DNA of 5,010 bases from Elusimicrobiota bacterium (GTDB lineage Bacteria; RUG730). The notes under the pieces are model-generated. The model searched no databases. It was not told where the DNA came from and worked only from the letters and a program-made list of their open reading frames with translations. Each line of letters starts with the position of its first letter. Position 1 is the first letter of the stretch. The stretch is taken from assembly GCA_031259185.1 (NCBI GenBank), contig JAIRLV010000224.1:1-5010 (forward strand), given 5' to 3'. Both the position numbers and the translations under genes were made by a program. Positions 4,927 through 5,010 of the stretch are shown here, piece after piece.

Positions 4927-5010
4927 TTATGTAAATGCCACTTCGCCTGATTCTAAAAATTCTCTTATTCCATATAATATGTTCCTCTTATTTGCGAACA
5001 ATTTAATTTG
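4927..5010 (-). CDS. C-terminal end of an unrecognised minus-strand reading frame (5' end outside window)
   Basis: Reading the minus strand from the window edge gives 27 residues, ending GIREFLESGEVAFT, then TAA at 4929-4927. I do not recognise the family. The stretch is helical-looking and charged, but an open frame this short at the edge of AT-rich DNA could be chance. If real, the gene would point towards galE and be convergent with it. The same DNA in the next frame shares QIRG and a nearby YY with the nuclease-family fragment at the left end of the window, so it could instead be a degenerate copy of that family. Confidence 0.25.
   Translation of the reverse strand, partial: QIKLFANKRNILYGIREFLESGEVAFT

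Noticed and set aside
1-5010. CRISPR array, tRNA or rRNA genes, or a complete insertion sequence
   Set aside because: No regularly spaced repeats, no tRNA-like cloverleaf or T-loop GGTTCGAATCC-like element, no rRNA core sequence and no transposase motif were seen on reading either strand.

Overview
The window is strongly AT-rich bacterial DNA with A/T-biased codon use, clear Shine-Dalgarno sites and UAA/UAG stops. The standard genetic code fits, since none of the large genes needs UGA read as Trp. The base composition and the flanking AAA-ATPase-like/PD-(D/E)XK fragment would suit a low-GC lineage such as Brachyspira, Fusobacteria, Elusimicrobia/Endomicrobium or a gut Firmicute. I cannot fix the taxon from sequence alone.

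Layout. Positions 1-138 hold the last 45 codons of a gene whose product looks like the C-terminal end of the AAA-ATPase-like/PD-(D/E)XK nuclease family. After an AT-rich leader (139-265) comes a tight block of plus-strand genes: ugd (UDP-glucose 6-dehydrogenase, 266-1576), a HEPN-domain gene (1598-1891, displaced tail to 1997), an MNT-type minimal nucleotidyltransferase (1967-2293) and glf (UDP-galactopyranose mutase, 2322-3437). A 243-bp gap (3438-3680) with a possible promoter separates these from galE (UDP-glucose 4-epimerase, 3681-4646). The last 364 bp hold no convincing complete gene. They contain a possible weak terminator, a 21-bp near-perfect palindrome beside a small GC-rich patch, and the 27-codon end of an unrecognised minus-strand reading frame that runs off the window.

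How the genes work together. GalE interconverts UDP-glucose and UDP-galactopyranose, Glf turns UDP-galactopyranose into UDP-galactofuranose, and Ugd oxidises UDP-glucose to UDP-glucuronate. All three draw on the same UDP-hexose pool and make precursors for a galactofuranose- and/or uronate-containing surface polysaccharide. No glycosyltransferase, flippase or polymerase gene is in the window.

The most unusual point is a HEPN/MNT toxin-antitoxin-type pair embedded between ugd and glf in the same orientation with operon-like spacing. Its HEPN gene carries an apparent single-base insertion (an extra T at 1886/1887). This truncates the product to 97 aa, while the remaining 36 codons of a normal ~132-aa HEPN protein survive intact in the shifted frame. 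The partner nucleotidyltransferase keeps its full catalytic motif. I did not find a clearly novel system: the enzymes are well-known families, and the interest lies in the placement and state of the HEPN/MNT module.
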